Of a stretch of DNA of 15,348 bases, positions 1-6,770 are shown piece after piece. The stretch comes from an uncultured Methanomassiliicoccaceae archaeon. GTDB taxonomy: Archaea > Thermoplasmatota > Thermoplasmata > Methanomassiliicoccales > Methanomethylophilaceae. Below the pieces are notes generated by a model that made no database searches, was not told the DNA's origin, and saw only the letters and a list, made by a program, of their open reading frames with translations. A program made the position numbers and the translations under genes. Within the stretch, counting starts at the first letter, position 1; every line of letters starts with the position of its first letter. The stretch is from NCBI GenBank assembly GCA_945492685.1, contig CALYUZ010000001.1, positions 1-15,348 on the forward strand. Direction: 5' to 3'.

Positions 1-398
1 TTCTGAATCTTACCGTCCTTCTTCTTCCTGATGACTGTGGCACCGTTGTTGGAAGCCACCTTCTTCGCGTAGGCATCGGCCTCCGCCTTGGTATCGAAGC
101 GCCTTATGGCCTTGGTCGATCCCGTCTTCTTGACCTGCCAGCCTCCATCCGGGTGGGTGCAGACGACATAGGATGCCTTCTTTGGAGCCTTCTGGACCTC
201 TTCGGCCGGTTCTTCCGGGGAATCCTCCTTCTTGGAGGTCTTGGGAACCGTCTTCTTCGCAGCAAATTCCTTCTTATCAGGAACCTCATCCTTCGGTGTC
301 TCCTTCTTCGCAGATTTCTTCTCCGCAGTCACAGTCCTCTCAGGCTCATCAGATGTGGCCTTCGCATCCTCTTTTCCCTTCCTTTTGAAAATGGCCAT
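1..398 (-). CDS. DUF2188-type protein with Lys/Glu-rich N-terminal region (partial, 3' end outside window)
   Basis: This minus-strand reading frame is open from an ATG at 398 to the left edge, 132 codons with no stop. Residues 1-75 are low complexity, rich in Lys, Glu, Pro, Ala and Thr, with repeated KK pairs, and look disordered. From about residue 76 the chain becomes compact: a HPDGGWQVKK stretch near 82-91, a TKAEADAYAKKVA helix near 103-115, and IRKKKDGKIQ at the cut end. This W-V-K / T-K-x-E-A / D-G-[KR]-I-Q arrangement is that of the small DUF2188 domain, which has no established function. The basic tail could bind nucleic acid, but that is inference. Little of the domain should be missing, since it normally ends soon after the DGRIQ-like motif. 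I see no good Shine-Dalgarno before the ATG. Confidence 0.72.
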   Translation of the reverse strand, partial: MAIFKRKGKEDAKATSDEPERTVTAEKKSAKKETPKDEVPDKKEFAAKKTVPKTSKKEDSPEEPAEEVQKAPKKASYVVCTHPDGGWQVKKTGSTKAIRRFDTKAEADAYAKKVASNNGATVIRKKKDGKIQ

Positions 399-470
399 GA
401 TGATCGGAGAAGGAATCGTGTGCCGTCTTCTTAAGTGGAATGGCGGATCGGACGGAAAGGAGGGATCGTA

Positions 471-545
471 ATGCCGGAAGAGGTGAATGACTCCGAACCA
501 GATTTCTTATGTTCTCCGAAATGCCCCGCTCCCAACACCTGCTGA
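471..545 (+). CDS. candidate 24-residue cysteine-containing microprotein
   Basis: This short ATG-to-TGA frame is preceded by a strong archaeal Shine-Dalgarno, AAGGAGGG at 457-464, six bases before the ATG. The peptide is acidic at its N-terminus (several Glu and Asp in residues 3-11), then has three cysteines at residues 14, 18 and 24 (C-x3-C-x5-C) with prolines between them, which could bind a metal. It lies between the divergent DUF2188 gene and the 5S rRNA promoter. I recognise no family. No clear TATA box sits at the expected distance. The ribosome-binding site is the main evidence, and a chance match is quite possible. Confidence 0.3.
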   Translation: MPEEVNDSEPDFLCSPKCPAPNTC

Positions 546-625
546 TGCTGTTTTCCGTTATGATATCACCCGTATCCCGATTCTCTGCACCGGTTCAATA
601 GGACCAGGAACAGCTTAAACGAAAG

Positions 626-634
626 TTTTAAATA
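626..634 (+). promoter_or_regulatory. TATA box of 5S rRNA copy 1
   Basis: TTTTAAATA, with a purine-rich BRE-like GAAAG directly upstream, is centred about 26 nt before the proposed 5S start, the normal archaeal spacing. The same element precedes the second 5S copy at 15263-15271. Confidence 0.75.
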
Positions 635-655
635 GTTTACAGATATCCCATGTTT

Positions 656-781
656 CGGTATGACGGCCAAAGCGGCGGGGTCACACCCGGTCCCATTCCG
701 AACCCGGCAGTAAAGCCCGCCCGCGTACCTGTCTGTACTGTATTGCGCAAGCGTACGGGAACTCAGGCACGCTGTCAACCA
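656..781 (+). rRNA. rrf: 5S ribosomal RNA, copy 1 (complete)
   Basis: The segment carries the conserved archaeal 5S core: the AGCGGCGGGG arm at 671-680, the CCGGTCCCATTCCGAACCCG loop region at 687-706, and the GTAAAGCCCGCC return strand at 710-721. The later GCGTAC...GGGAACTC arm is also present. The ends pair as a terminal helix: GGT-A-TGAC near 657-664 with GTCAACC near 774-780. Length, about 125 nt, fits archaeal 5S. Ends are good to a few bases. It has its own promoter and no 16S or 23S sequence beside it, so it is an unlinked rRNA gene. Its first 56 nt are identical to the partial copy at the right end of the window. Confidence 0.93.
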
Positions 782-794
782 CTTTTCTATTTCT
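782..794 (+). terminator. T-rich terminator after 5S copy 1
   Basis: CTTTTCTATTTCT follows the 5S terminal helix directly. Archaeal RNA polymerase stops at T-rich tracts of this kind, so this is the likely 3' end signal. Confidence 0.5.
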
Positions 795-864
795 ATCTGA
801 TGGCCAAGAGGCTTTCCTTCTGATCATCGACTGGTAATACCGACCAACAGGTTCCGACCCACCT

Positions 865-873
865 CTTTTATTA
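865..873 (+). promoter_or_regulatory. TATA box of the IPK-fni-prenyl synthase operon
   Basis: CTTTTATTA is centred about 28 nt before the ATG at 897, so transcription should start at or within a few bases of the start codon, giving a leaderless or nearly leaderless mRNA. Confidence 0.5.
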
Positions 874-896
874 AAAAGAACCTATGTCACCGAACG

Positions 897-1667
897 ATGA
901 TGCTGATTAAGCTGGGTGGTAGCGTTATCACCGACAAGTCCCAGTACAGGACATTCAACAAGGAACAGGTCTCCAGGCTCTGCAGGGAGATCGCCGAGTC
1001 CGGAAAGGGCACCATCGTCGTCCACGGCGCGGGTTCCTTCGGACACGTTGTTGCGAAGAAATACGCGCTCCAGCATGGTCTCATCGATTTCTCGCAGATA
1101 CCCGCGATCGCACAGGTACAATATGACGTCCGTGAACTCAGTTCCATGGTTGTGAGGGAACTTATCACCAACGGCATCCCTGCGGTATCCGTACCTCCTG
1201 GTTCGTGCTTCGTCATGGACGACGGCAAACTGGTCGTCAACGATACCGAGGCCATCAAGGCCCTAGCGCACATCGGCGTGATGCCTATCCTGTTCGGTGA
1301 CGTGGTGATGGACCGCAAGAAGGGGTTCGGCATATGCTCCGGGGACCAGATAATGGAAGTTCTGGCGGACATATTCAAACCCGACCGTATCGTCTTCGTC
1401 TCCGACATAGACGGACTCTACACGGCCGATCCCAAGACCGATCCCGATGCTGTACTCATCCCCGAGGTCACCCCCGACGTACTGGACGAGGTCTCCTCCG
1501 GATCCACCGTCGACGATGTCACGGGAGGGGTCCGCGGCAAGATGGAATCCATGCTCAGGATGTGCGACGAGGATCGCGACTGCGTTCTGGTCAACGGCAC
1601 CGTCCCGGGAAGGCTCCTCTCCCTGCTGAAGGGCGAGGATGTGCCCTGCACGGTCGCCAGGATGTGA
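897..1667 (+). CDS. isopentenyl phosphate kinase
   Basis: It phosphorylates isopentenyl phosphate with ATP to give IPP, the last step of the archaeal mevalonate route, in the cytoplasm. The 256 residues match the family's usual 245-265. It belongs to the amino acid kinase fold: an IKLGGS loop at 4-9 with Lys5, Lys14 just after it, and HGAGSFGH at 43-50 with the catalytic His50. An SGDQIM stretch, [11 protein letters not shown] and a GGV-RGK loop later in the chain form the nucleotide half. Counting from the ATG at 897 places Lys5, Lys14 and His50 where I recall them in Thermoplasma IPK, which supports this start; an ATG one codon on cannot be excluded. It heads a three-gene operon with fni six bases downstream. 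Identification is firm. Confidence 0.95.
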   Translation: MMLIKLGGSVITDKSQYRTFNKEQVSRLCREIAESGKGTIVVHGAGSFGHVVAKKYALQHGLIDFSQIPAIAQVQYDVRELSSMVVRELITNGIPAVSVPPGSCFVMDDGKLVVNDTEAIKALAHIGVMPILFGDVVMDRKKGFGICSGDQIMEVLADIFKPDRIVFVSDIDGLYTADPKTDPDAVLIPEVTPDVLDEVSSGSTVDDVTGGVRGKMESMLRMCDEDRDCVLVNGTVPGRLLSLLKGEDVPCTVARM

Positions 1668-1672
1668 TTCAC

Positions 1673-2728
1673 ATGACACCAATCAAGGACAGGAAAGCGG
1701 ACCACATCAGGATCTGCAAGGATGAGAGAATAGCACCAGGATACTGCTACTGGGACGACATCAGGTTCGTCCACAACGCACTTCCGGAGATCAACGCCGA
1801 TGATATCGACACCTCATGCACGCTCTTCGGCAAAAAACTGGAGTTCCCACTAGTGGTCACCGCCATCACGGGAGGATTCCCCGGAGCCGTGAAGATCAAC
1901 TCCAACATCGCCGAGGCCTGCGCGGAGCTCGGTATCGGTATGGGTGTAGGAAGCGAGCGTGCTGGGATCAACGGAGTCCATCCCGAAAGCTACTCCGTGA
2001 TCAAGGAATTCGACGTCCCGTTGGTCATCGGCAACGTGGGGGCACCCCAGCTGGTGGATCAGCACAGCAAGGACAGGTTCACACCCGAGATGGTCGGACA
2101 GGCCAAGGACCTCATCGACGCCGACATCGTGGCGATACACCTCAACTTCCTTCAGGAGGTCGTCCAACCCGAGGGCGACACCAACGCCGCGGGATGCCGC
2201 GATGCGATACGCGGACTCGCAAGGGAATATCCCATAATGATCAAGGAGACCGGTGCCGGGATATCTGCAGATGTGGCAGAGCGCGTGAAGGGCATAGGAA
2301 TCCGCGGAATAGACATCGCGGGCATGGGAGGAACCAGCTTCTCCGCCGTGGAGCTCTACAGGGCCATGGATGCCGAGGACACCGTCAGGACATGCATGGG
2401 TGAGACATTCTTCGACTGGGGCATCCCATCACCCGTCTCCCTCTGGCAGTGCAGGGATTGCGGACTCCCGCTCATCGCATCCGGAGGTGTCCTGGACGGT
2501 ATACATGTGGCAGCAGCCATCGCCATGGGTGCATCGTCCGCAGGTGTCGCGAATGTCATACTCAAAGAGGCCACCCAGTCAGCGGAGGCCGTTATTGAGA
2601 AACTCACAATAATCAGGGAAGAACTGAGGGCGGCGATGCTGCTCACCGGCTGCAGGGACCTGTCGCAGCTGGCGAAGGCTAAGCATGTCGTGCTCGGCGA
2701 GACCAAGCAATGGATGGATCAACTATGA
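1673..2728 (+). CDS. fni: type 2 isopentenyl-diphosphate delta-isomerase (FMN-dependent)
   Basis: It interconverts IPP and DMAPP, using reduced FMN, to make the allylic primer for prenyl chain growth. The 351-residue length is typical. Family motifs in order: RKADHI at 7-12, ITGG at 65-68 (usually MTGG), GVGSERAG at 91-98 (GSQRA in many relatives), HLNFLQE at 156-162 holding the catalytic-region Gln161 and Glu162, KETGAG at 191-196, GMGGTSF at 217-223 and ASGGVLDG at 269-276 for phosphate and FMN binding. I start it at the ATG at 1673, six bases after the IPK stop, because RKxxHI falls near the N-terminus there; the reading frame continues far upstream only by chance. A weak GGATGTGA-like ribosome site precedes it. 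Its stop overlaps the start of the next gene. Confidence 0.95.
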   Translation: MTPIKDRKADHIRICKDERIAPGYCYWDDIRFVHNALPEINADDIDTSCTLFGKKLEFPLVVTAITGGFPGAVKINSNIAEACAELGIGMGVGSERAGINGVHPESYSVIKEFDVPLVIGNVGAPQLVDQHSKDRFTPEMVGQAKDLIDADIVAIHLNFLQEVVQPEGDTNAAGCRDAIRGLAREYPIMIKETGAGISADVAERVKGIGIRGIDIAGMGGTSFSAVELYRAMDAEDTVRTCMGETFFDWGIPSPVSLWQCRDCGLPLIASGGVLDGIHVAAAIAMGASSAGVANVILKEATQSAEAVIEKLTIIREELRAAMLLTGCRDLSQLAKAKHVVLGETKQWMDQL

Positions 2729-3711
2729 TTGACGCTAAAGAGTATCTGAAGAAGATGTCCGCCGAACTCGACGGACCCATCAAGAGCTACATCGGTGACG
2801 AGGAGCCCGCCAACCTCATGGAGGCCTCCAGGCAGTACCCCTACGCAGGAGGGAAGAGGATGCGCCCCGCCATGGCGGTCGCAACATGCGGTGCCGTCGG
2901 AGGGGACAGGAACAAGGCGATCCCCCTGGCGGTCGCCGTCGAGTACATCCACAACTTCACCCTGATCCACGACGACCTCATGGACGGGGATGCCAAGCGC
3001 AGGGGAATGGACACCATCCACGTCGGATACGGAATGCCCACCGCGGTCCTCGCGGGAGATGCGCTCTTCGCAAAGGCATACCAGATCATCTGCGACCTGG
3101 ACGTCCCCGCCGAGAGGATGAGGGCCGCAATGAAGTACGTCAGCGATGCGGTCTGGGACCTGGCACGCGGACAGCAGATGGATGTCAACAACGAGGGACA
3201 GATCGTCTCCGAGGAGGTCTACATCGAGACCATCAAGCTGAAGACCAGTGTTCTCTTCGCGGCAGCAGCTGCCGGAGGAGCGATCATCGGAGGCGCGGAC
3301 GACGCGACCGTCAAGGCGATCAACGAGTACGCCCTGGAGCTCGGACTCGGATTCCAGATGTTCGATGACTACCTCGGCATCGCGGGAGACGAATCCAAGA
3401 CCGGGAAGTCCGTCGGAAACGACATCCGCAAGGGAAAGTGCACATGCATGGTCACCCACGCCATAAGGTCCATCAAAGATCCGAAGGTCCTGGAGGAGTT
3501 CAAGGGAATCCTCGGGAACATGGATGCCACCGACGAGCAGTGCGCCCGTGCCAAGCAGATCATGCAGGAGGCCGGCTCCATCGACTACGCCCTGGGACTC
3601 GCCAGGCAGAAGGTCGACAACGCCATCGCCAAGATCTCCTTCCTGCCCGAGAGCGAGGACAAGGAGTTCATGATCGCACTGGCCAACTTCGCCATAAACA
3701 GGGACGTCTGA
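2725..3711 (+). CDS. idsA: short-chain polyprenyl diphosphate synthase, probably GGPP synthase
   Basis: It condenses IPP with allylic diphosphates, probably to geranylgeranyl diphosphate for archaeal ether lipids. From the ATG at 2725 it has 328 residues. Motifs: GGKRMRP at 42-48; the first Asp-rich motif DDLMD at 83-87 followed by KRRG; GQQMD at 149-153; KTS at 173-175; and the second Asp-rich region FDDYLGIAGD at 213-222. Phe78, five residues before the first Asp-rich motif, is the pattern I know from archaeal GGPP synthases; product length is inferred. The ATG at 2725 overlaps the fni TGA as ATGA, with GGATGG-type bases just upstream. An in-frame ATG at 2710 would add five residues. It ends the lipid operon, 11 bases from convergent radB. 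Confidence 0.92.
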   Translation: MIDAKEYLKKMSAELDGPIKSYIGDEEPANLMEASRQYPYAGGKRMRPAMAVATCGAVGGDRNKAIPLAVAVEYIHNFTLIHDDLMDGDAKRRGMDTIHVGYGMPTAVLAGDALFAKAYQIICDLDVPAERMRAAMKYVSDAVWDLARGQQMDVNNEGQIVSEEVYIETIKLKTSVLFAAAAAGGAIIGGADDATVKAINEYALELGLGFQMFDDYLGIAGDESKTGKSVGNDIRKGKCTCMVTHAIRSIKDPKVLEEFKGILGNMDATDEQCARAKQIMQEAGSIDYALGLARQKVDNAIAKISFLPESEDKEFMIALANFAINRDV

Positions 3712-3722
3712 GCGTCCCATCC

Positions 3723-4382
3723 TCAAATATCTTCAATGCCGGTCTCGGTGATGCGGTACATCGCCGACCTCCCCTCGGGGAGGCTCCGGTGTTTCATTAT
3801 GACCGCAACACGCTTGCCATCGTTCTTCTTGTCGAGACGGATGATCGTCTTGGCGTTGTGATGCAATGCATGACCTCCGAGGAACTCCACCCCTCCGCTC
3901 TGGAGATTGGCATAGACCTGCGATGTCACCATCACCGCGATCTCATGCTGGCGTGCCGCGTTCAGAAGGACCTCGGTCTGCCTGATGAAATCATTGCGGG
4001 CGGCGGTGTTCTCGTGGTTGAGACGATAGAACATGGTAAGGGAGTCGATGACGACGAGGGAGATCGCACCCACTGCGGCGAGCTTCTCGATCTTGTCTAT
4101 CCTATCGGACTGCTCCTCGAAACTGTGGACCTGGAAGATAAGGAGGTTCCTCATGGCATCCTCATGACCTGCGAAGACCTGCGAGAGACGGTCCGATGAC
4201 AGACCCTCGGTGTCTATGTAGGCCACCCTGCTCCCGTTTATGGCAACGTTGCGCGCAAGCTGGAGACAGACGTTCGTCTTACCGGCTCCGGCCTCACCGT
4301 ACAGAAGTGTGACGCTACCGCTCTCGATGCCGCCTCCCAAAAGACGGTCGAACTGGGAGCATCCCAAGGGTATCCTATCCAC
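3723..4382 (-). CDS. radB: DNA repair and recombination protein RadB
   Basis: RadB is the archaeal RecA/RadA paralogue, made of the ATPase core without RadA's N-terminal helix-hairpin-helix domain. It is thought to modulate RadA-driven recombination. At 219 residues it has the usual RadB size. The chain opens with the LLGGGIE turn at 14-20, then Walker A GEAGAGKT at 29-36, and a Walker B-like LVVIDS near 109-114; a GGHALHHNAKTIIRLDK stretch follows later. The start is GTG (4380-4382), chosen because it sits directly before the PLGCSQFD-type family N-terminus and about 26 nt after a TATA-like TTTTTATC, so the message is probably leaderless. It is convergent with the prenyl synthase gene, with which it shares no evident function. 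Confidence 0.93.
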   Translation of the reverse strand: MDRIPLGCSQFDRLLGGGIESGSVTLLYGEAGAGKTNVCLQLARNVAINGSRVAYIDTEGLSSDRLSQVFAGHEDAMRNLLIFQVHSFEEQSDRIDKIEKLAAVGAISLVVIDSLTMFYRLNHENTAARNDFIRQTEVLLNAARQHEIAVMVTSQVYANLQSGGVEFLGGHALHHNAKTIIRLDKKNDGKRVAVIMKHRSLPEGRSAMYRITETGIEDI

Positions 4383-4404
4383 GAACAGACCAATGCCCGA
4401 TGGA

Positions 4405-4412
4405 GATAAAAA
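4405..4412 (-). promoter_or_regulatory. TATA box of radB
   Basis: On the minus strand this reads TTTTTATC, centred about 26 nt before the GTG start, so the mRNA probably begins at the start codon. The same T-run follows the hairpin at 4419-4432 and may also end transcription from the upstream minus-strand genes. Confidence 0.45.
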
Positions 4413-4418
4413 GATTCA

Positions 4419-4432
4419 GGGGCGGATGCCCC
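4419..4432 (-). terminator. hairpin plus T-run after the AIM24-like / membrane protein pair
   Basis: Read on the minus strand, GGGGC-ATCC-GCCCC forms a 5-bp GC stem with a four-base loop. It lies about 10 nt after the TGA of the two-helix membrane protein gene and is followed within 7 nt by CTTTTTATC. Hairpin plus T-run suits a terminator for that operon. Confidence 0.45.
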
Positions 4433-4442
4433 CAAGGGGTTT

Positions 4443-4766
4443 TCACTCGTTCTTCTTGTCCTCGGAGGACGATTCCCTCACGGGTTTGACGTCATCGAGG
4501 TTGTAATCGACGTTCTCCTGGTACTGTTCACCCTTGTACGCGTACATGGGGATGGCCATGAGCGCCACGACGGCACCGACGATGATCAGGATACCGACGA
4601 TTGCGAGTACGATCACGACAGCGGCGGATGCCACGGTCTCCAACACGCCGGGCTGCGAGAGGGCGTATACGACGGCAACGATCAGCAGGATGACACCGAT
4701 CGCGATACCGACGAAGCCCACTGCGGATTTCCCGGTCTTAGCCTTCTTCATATTGTCTCCAGCCAT
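4443..4766 (-). CDS. small two-helix membrane protein of unknown function
   Basis: This 107-residue protein has a short basic N-terminus with several Lys in 7-13, a hydrophobic helix at about 15-36, a second long one at about 44-75, and an acidic, probably soluble tail (76-107) ending in Lys/Asn/Glu. I recognise no family. It starts inside the end of the AIM24-like gene: the ATG at 4766 has an excellent Shine-Dalgarno (GAGGTGA at 4777-4783, six bases away) and overlaps the upstream gene by 19 nt. A second ATG at 4751 would give the more common ATGA overlap, with GGAG before it, and cut five residues. Overlap implies translational coupling, so the two products probably act together at the membrane. 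That is inference. Confidence 0.75.
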   Translation of the reverse strand: MAGDNMKKAKTGKSAVGFVGIAIGVILLIVAVVYALSQPGVLETVASAAVVIVLAIVGILIIVGAVVALMAIPMYAYKGEQYQENVDYNLDDVKPVRESSSEDKKNE

Positions 4767-5455
4767 GATGAGTCACCTCGGTTGCTAGCAGGAAGGTACG
4801 GAATCAGAGAGTTGGCGAGATCGCCCAGGGTCATGGACTGTATGACGATCTTACCGGGTCCGGTGAGGGTCGTGACGAACAGTCCCTCTCCTCCGAACAA
4901 GGCGGTCTTGATACCACCTGCGGCGGAGATGTCGTATGTCACAGTATCCTCCCAAGCAACAGCATTGGAAGTGGATACCTTGTAGACCTCTCCCGGTGCG
5001 AGGTCCACCACATTCAGATCACCGCATGCGGCGATGAACGCCATGCCCGTTCCCGAGAGCTTCTGAAGGATCAGACCCTCTCCTCCGAAGAGCATGGAAC
5101 CGATCTTCTTCTGCAGGGCCATGTCCAGTTTGACGGTGGTCTCGGAGCCGAGATACGCGGTCTTCTGGGTGATCCAGGAACCTTTTCCGACATCGATGTC
5201 CAATATCTTCCCCGGGGCCTTGCCTCCGAGTCCGACGACACCAGTGCCGCCCTGAGGGGTGTACTTGAGGAGGAACAGGGATGCTCCGGAGAGGGAGCGC
5301 TTGAGTCCCGACATGAAACCGCCCTCCATCTTGGATTCCATCCTCATGTTGCCGGTCATGTATGCCATCGCACCGGCGACGGAGTTGAACTCCTCGTTGG
5401 GGGCCAGCTCCACATTCACGAACTGGAGGTTGTCCCCCGTGATTGTGTATTTCAT
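4748..5455 (-). CDS. AIM24 / TIGR00266 family protein
   Basis: The 235 residues fit the AIM24 (former DUF124) family, a beta-rich fold found across bacteria, archaea and yeast mitochondria, with no known enzymatic activity. Visible signs are a Gly-rich middle and an internal repeat: LFGGEGL at 122-128 and again at 186-192, each followed by a strand and a TGxG turn (SGTGMAF near 134-140, TGPGKIVI near 198-205). The N-terminus has an AGAMAYMTGNM stretch at 27-37, typical of the family. There is no signal peptide or membrane helix. The ATG at 5455 lies about 31 nt after a TATA-like element, leaving a leader of only a few bases. It overlaps the two-helix membrane protein gene downstream. The family assignment is good; function is unknown. 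Confidence 0.85.
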   Translation of the reverse strand: MKYTITGDNLQFVNVELAPNEEFNSVAGAMAYMTGNMRMESKMEGGFMSGLKRSLSGASLFLLKYTPQGGTGVVGLGGKAPGKILDIDVGKGSWITQKTAYLGSETTVKLDMALQKKIGSMLFGGEGLILQKLSGTGMAFIAACGDLNVVDLAPGEVYKVSTSNAVAWEDTVTYDISAAGGIKTALFGGEGLFVTTLTGPGKIVIQSMTLGDLANSLIPYLPASNRGDSSWLETI

Positions 5456-5480
5456 GATAATCGAAACTTTATGTTGAGGT

Positions 5481-5490
5481 AATAAATATT
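5481..5490 (-). promoter_or_regulatory. TATA box of the AIM24-like gene
   Basis: Minus-strand AATATTTATT is centred about 31 nt before the ATG at 5455. It sits in an AT-rich patch shared with the divergent bud32 promoter. Confidence 0.5.
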
Positions 5491-5512
5491 ATCACCAGAC
5501 CTACAAGAGATA

Positions 5513-5520
5513 GAAATAAT
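5513..5520 (+). promoter_or_regulatory. TATA-like element of bud32
   Basis: GAAATAAT is centred about 33 nt before the ATG at 5549, predicting a start site near 5542. That lies downstream of the alternative ATG at 5525 and argues for the later start. Confidence 0.35.
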
Positions 5521-5548
5521 CTGGATGAGATGGGGACGCAGGTGCATT

Positions 5549-6172
5549 ATGACGACAGACATCTCCGAGATGACCAAAGGTGCGGAGGCCACGATCACAC
5601 AGGGCGAGTTCCTTGGGAGAAGGGCGCTGGTCAAGACACGTCCGCCGAAGGCCTACAGACATCCGGAGCTGGATTCGAGGATCAGATCCACCAGGACACG
5701 CAACGAGGCGAGGATCGTCCATGAGGCCCGCAGAGCCGGAGTGAGGACGCCCTGCATCTACGACATAGATCTGAAGGAATGCTCCATCACCATGGAATAT
5801 CTTGAGGGAAGGTCCGTGAAGGACATCCTCGATTCCGATCCATCCTCCGCATCCGATGTGTGCAGGGAGATCGGAAGGACGGTGGCGAAGCTGCACTCCG
5901 CGGGTATCTGCCACGGAGACCTGACCACATCCAACATGATCATGTGCGGGGATGAGCTCTGTCTGATCGATTTCTCCATGGGATGCACCAAGGCCGAACT
6001 GGAGGACAAGGGAGTGGACATCAGACTCCTGGAGAGGGCCTTCACATCGGCACACACCGAACTCACGGATGCCTTCGGGGAGATGATGGATGAATACTAC
6101 GCCAACATCTCCGAACCCGACCGCATGAGGAAGAAGGTCGAGGACATCAGGAACAGGGGAAGATACACATGA
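5549..6172 (+). CDS. bud32: Bud32 kinase/ATPase of the KEOPS complex
   Basis: Bud32 is the small RIO-like kinase of KEOPS, which with Kae1 makes the t6A modification at position 37 of ANN-decoding tRNAs. From the ATG at 5549 it has 207 residues, a normal stand-alone size. Seen: the nucleotide Lys29 in LVKTRPPKAYRHPELD (27-42), Glu53, the hinge MEYLEG at 82-87, the catalytic loop HGDLTTSN at 122-129 and LIDFSMG at 139-145. The metal-binding motif is DFS, not DFG. Kae1, fused to Bud32 in many euryarchaea, is absent on both sides. I prefer 5549 over the ATG at 5525 because AGGTG lies just upstream and the family N-terminus is short. Its TGA overlaps the next gene's ATG. Confidence 0.93.
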   Translation: MTTDISEMTKGAEATITQGEFLGRRALVKTRPPKAYRHPELDSRIRSTRTRNEARIVHEARRAGVRTPCIYDIDLKECSITMEYLEGRSVKDILDSDPSSASDVCREIGRTVAKLHSAGICHGDLTTSNMIMCGDELCLIDFSMGCTKAELEDKGVDIRLLERAFTSAHTELTDAFGEMMDEYYANISEPDRMRKKVEDIRNRGRYT

Positions 6173-6726
6173 AGCTCAAAGTTATAACATCCAATCCCGG
6201 AAAGGTGGCCGAATACCAGAGGTCCTTCGACCATCTGGGCATAGAGATGGAGCATTACAAACTGCCCTATGACGAGGTCCAGACATCGGATCTCGCCGAA
6301 GTGGTGGACAAGGGGATGGATGAGATCATATCCAAGGGCGTCAGGAACTTCATCGTGGACGATTCCGGACTTTTCGTCGATGCCCTGAAGGGATTCCCGG
6401 GAGTATGGTCCGCATACGCCCAGAAGACCATCGGCAACAAGGGCATACTAAAGCTCATGGAGGGTATCGAGGACCGCGGTGCGGAGTTTAGATGCTGTAT
6501 CGGATGCGACATCGAGGGTCAGAGGATCATCGTCACCGGGATCTGCCGCGGAACCATCACGGAGTCGGAGACGGGTGATGGCGGATTCGGATTCGATCCC
6601 ATATTCACTCACGGTGGAGTACGCACATTTGCGGAGATACCCGTGGACGAGAAGAACAATGTCTCCCACAGGGGAAACGCCGTGAAACTCCTGATAGAGG
6701 AAATGAAGAGAAGGGGACTGGTGTGA
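6169..6726 (+). CDS. rdgB: non-canonical purine NTP pyrophosphatase (dITP/XTP, HAM1/RdgB family)
   Basis: It hydrolyses ITP, dITP and XTP to monophosphates and pyrophosphate, keeping deaminated purines out of nucleic acids. It has 185 residues, as expected. The family signatures are all there: TSNPGKVAEY at 7-16, DDSGLFVDAL at 64-73 with the metal-binding acidic pair, FPGVWSAY at 76-83, GFGFDPIF at 139-146 and SHRGNA at 166-171. The ATG overlaps the bud32 stop as ATGA, so the two are co-transcribed and probably translationally coupled. I recall this neighbourhood from other archaea too. A T-rich stretch follows the stop. Confidence 0.95.
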   Translation: MKLKVITSNPGKVAEYQRSFDHLGIEMEHYKLPYDEVQTSDLAEVVDKGMDEIISKGVRNFIVDDSGLFVDALKGFPGVWSAYAQKTIGNKGILKLMEGIEDRGAEFRCCIGCDIEGQRIIVTGICRGTITESETGDGGFGFDPIFTHGGVRTFAEIPVDEKNNVSHRGNAVKLLIEEMKRRGLV

Positions 6727-6744
6727 GAAATCCACACCGCCCCG

Positions 6745-6756
6745 TTTATTTTTCTT
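6745..6756 (+). terminator. T-rich terminator of bud32-rdgB
   Basis: TTTATTTTTCTT lies about 20 nt after the rdgB stop, in the short gap before the convergent membrane protein gene. It suits an archaeal T-tract terminator on the plus strand. Confidence 0.5.
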
Positions 6757-6770
6757 AAATGTGATTCCGA

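Noticed and set aside
153..471. Plus-strand frames of 71-93 residues near the left end
   Set aside because: They are Ser/Leu/Phe-rich complements of the Lys/Glu-rich DUF2188 protein gene on the minus strand, which has the sensible composition and a recognisable domain.
566..778. Minus-strand frames over the two 5S copies (also 15104-15307) that share a peptide segment
   Set aside because: The similarity comes from the repeated 5S promoter and gene on the other strand, not from related proteins.
1334..2728. A 464-residue plus-strand frame containing fni
   Set aside because: The part before 1673 runs over IPK in another frame and resembles no protein; the isomerase N-terminal motif RKADHI begins directly after the ATG at 1673.
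2719..3726. A 335-residue minus-strand frame opposite the prenyl synthase gene
   Set aside because: It mirrors the well-supported plus-strand gene codon by codon, is rich in Val, Gly, Asp and Leu, and shows no family motif. Similar long antisense frames over ilvB1, ilvB2, gap and pgk are rejected for the same reason.
5525..5548. Upstream ATG of bud32 adding eight residues
   Set aside because: The added residues do not fit the family, the predicted transcription start lies downstream of it, and AGGTG precedes the ATG at 5549.
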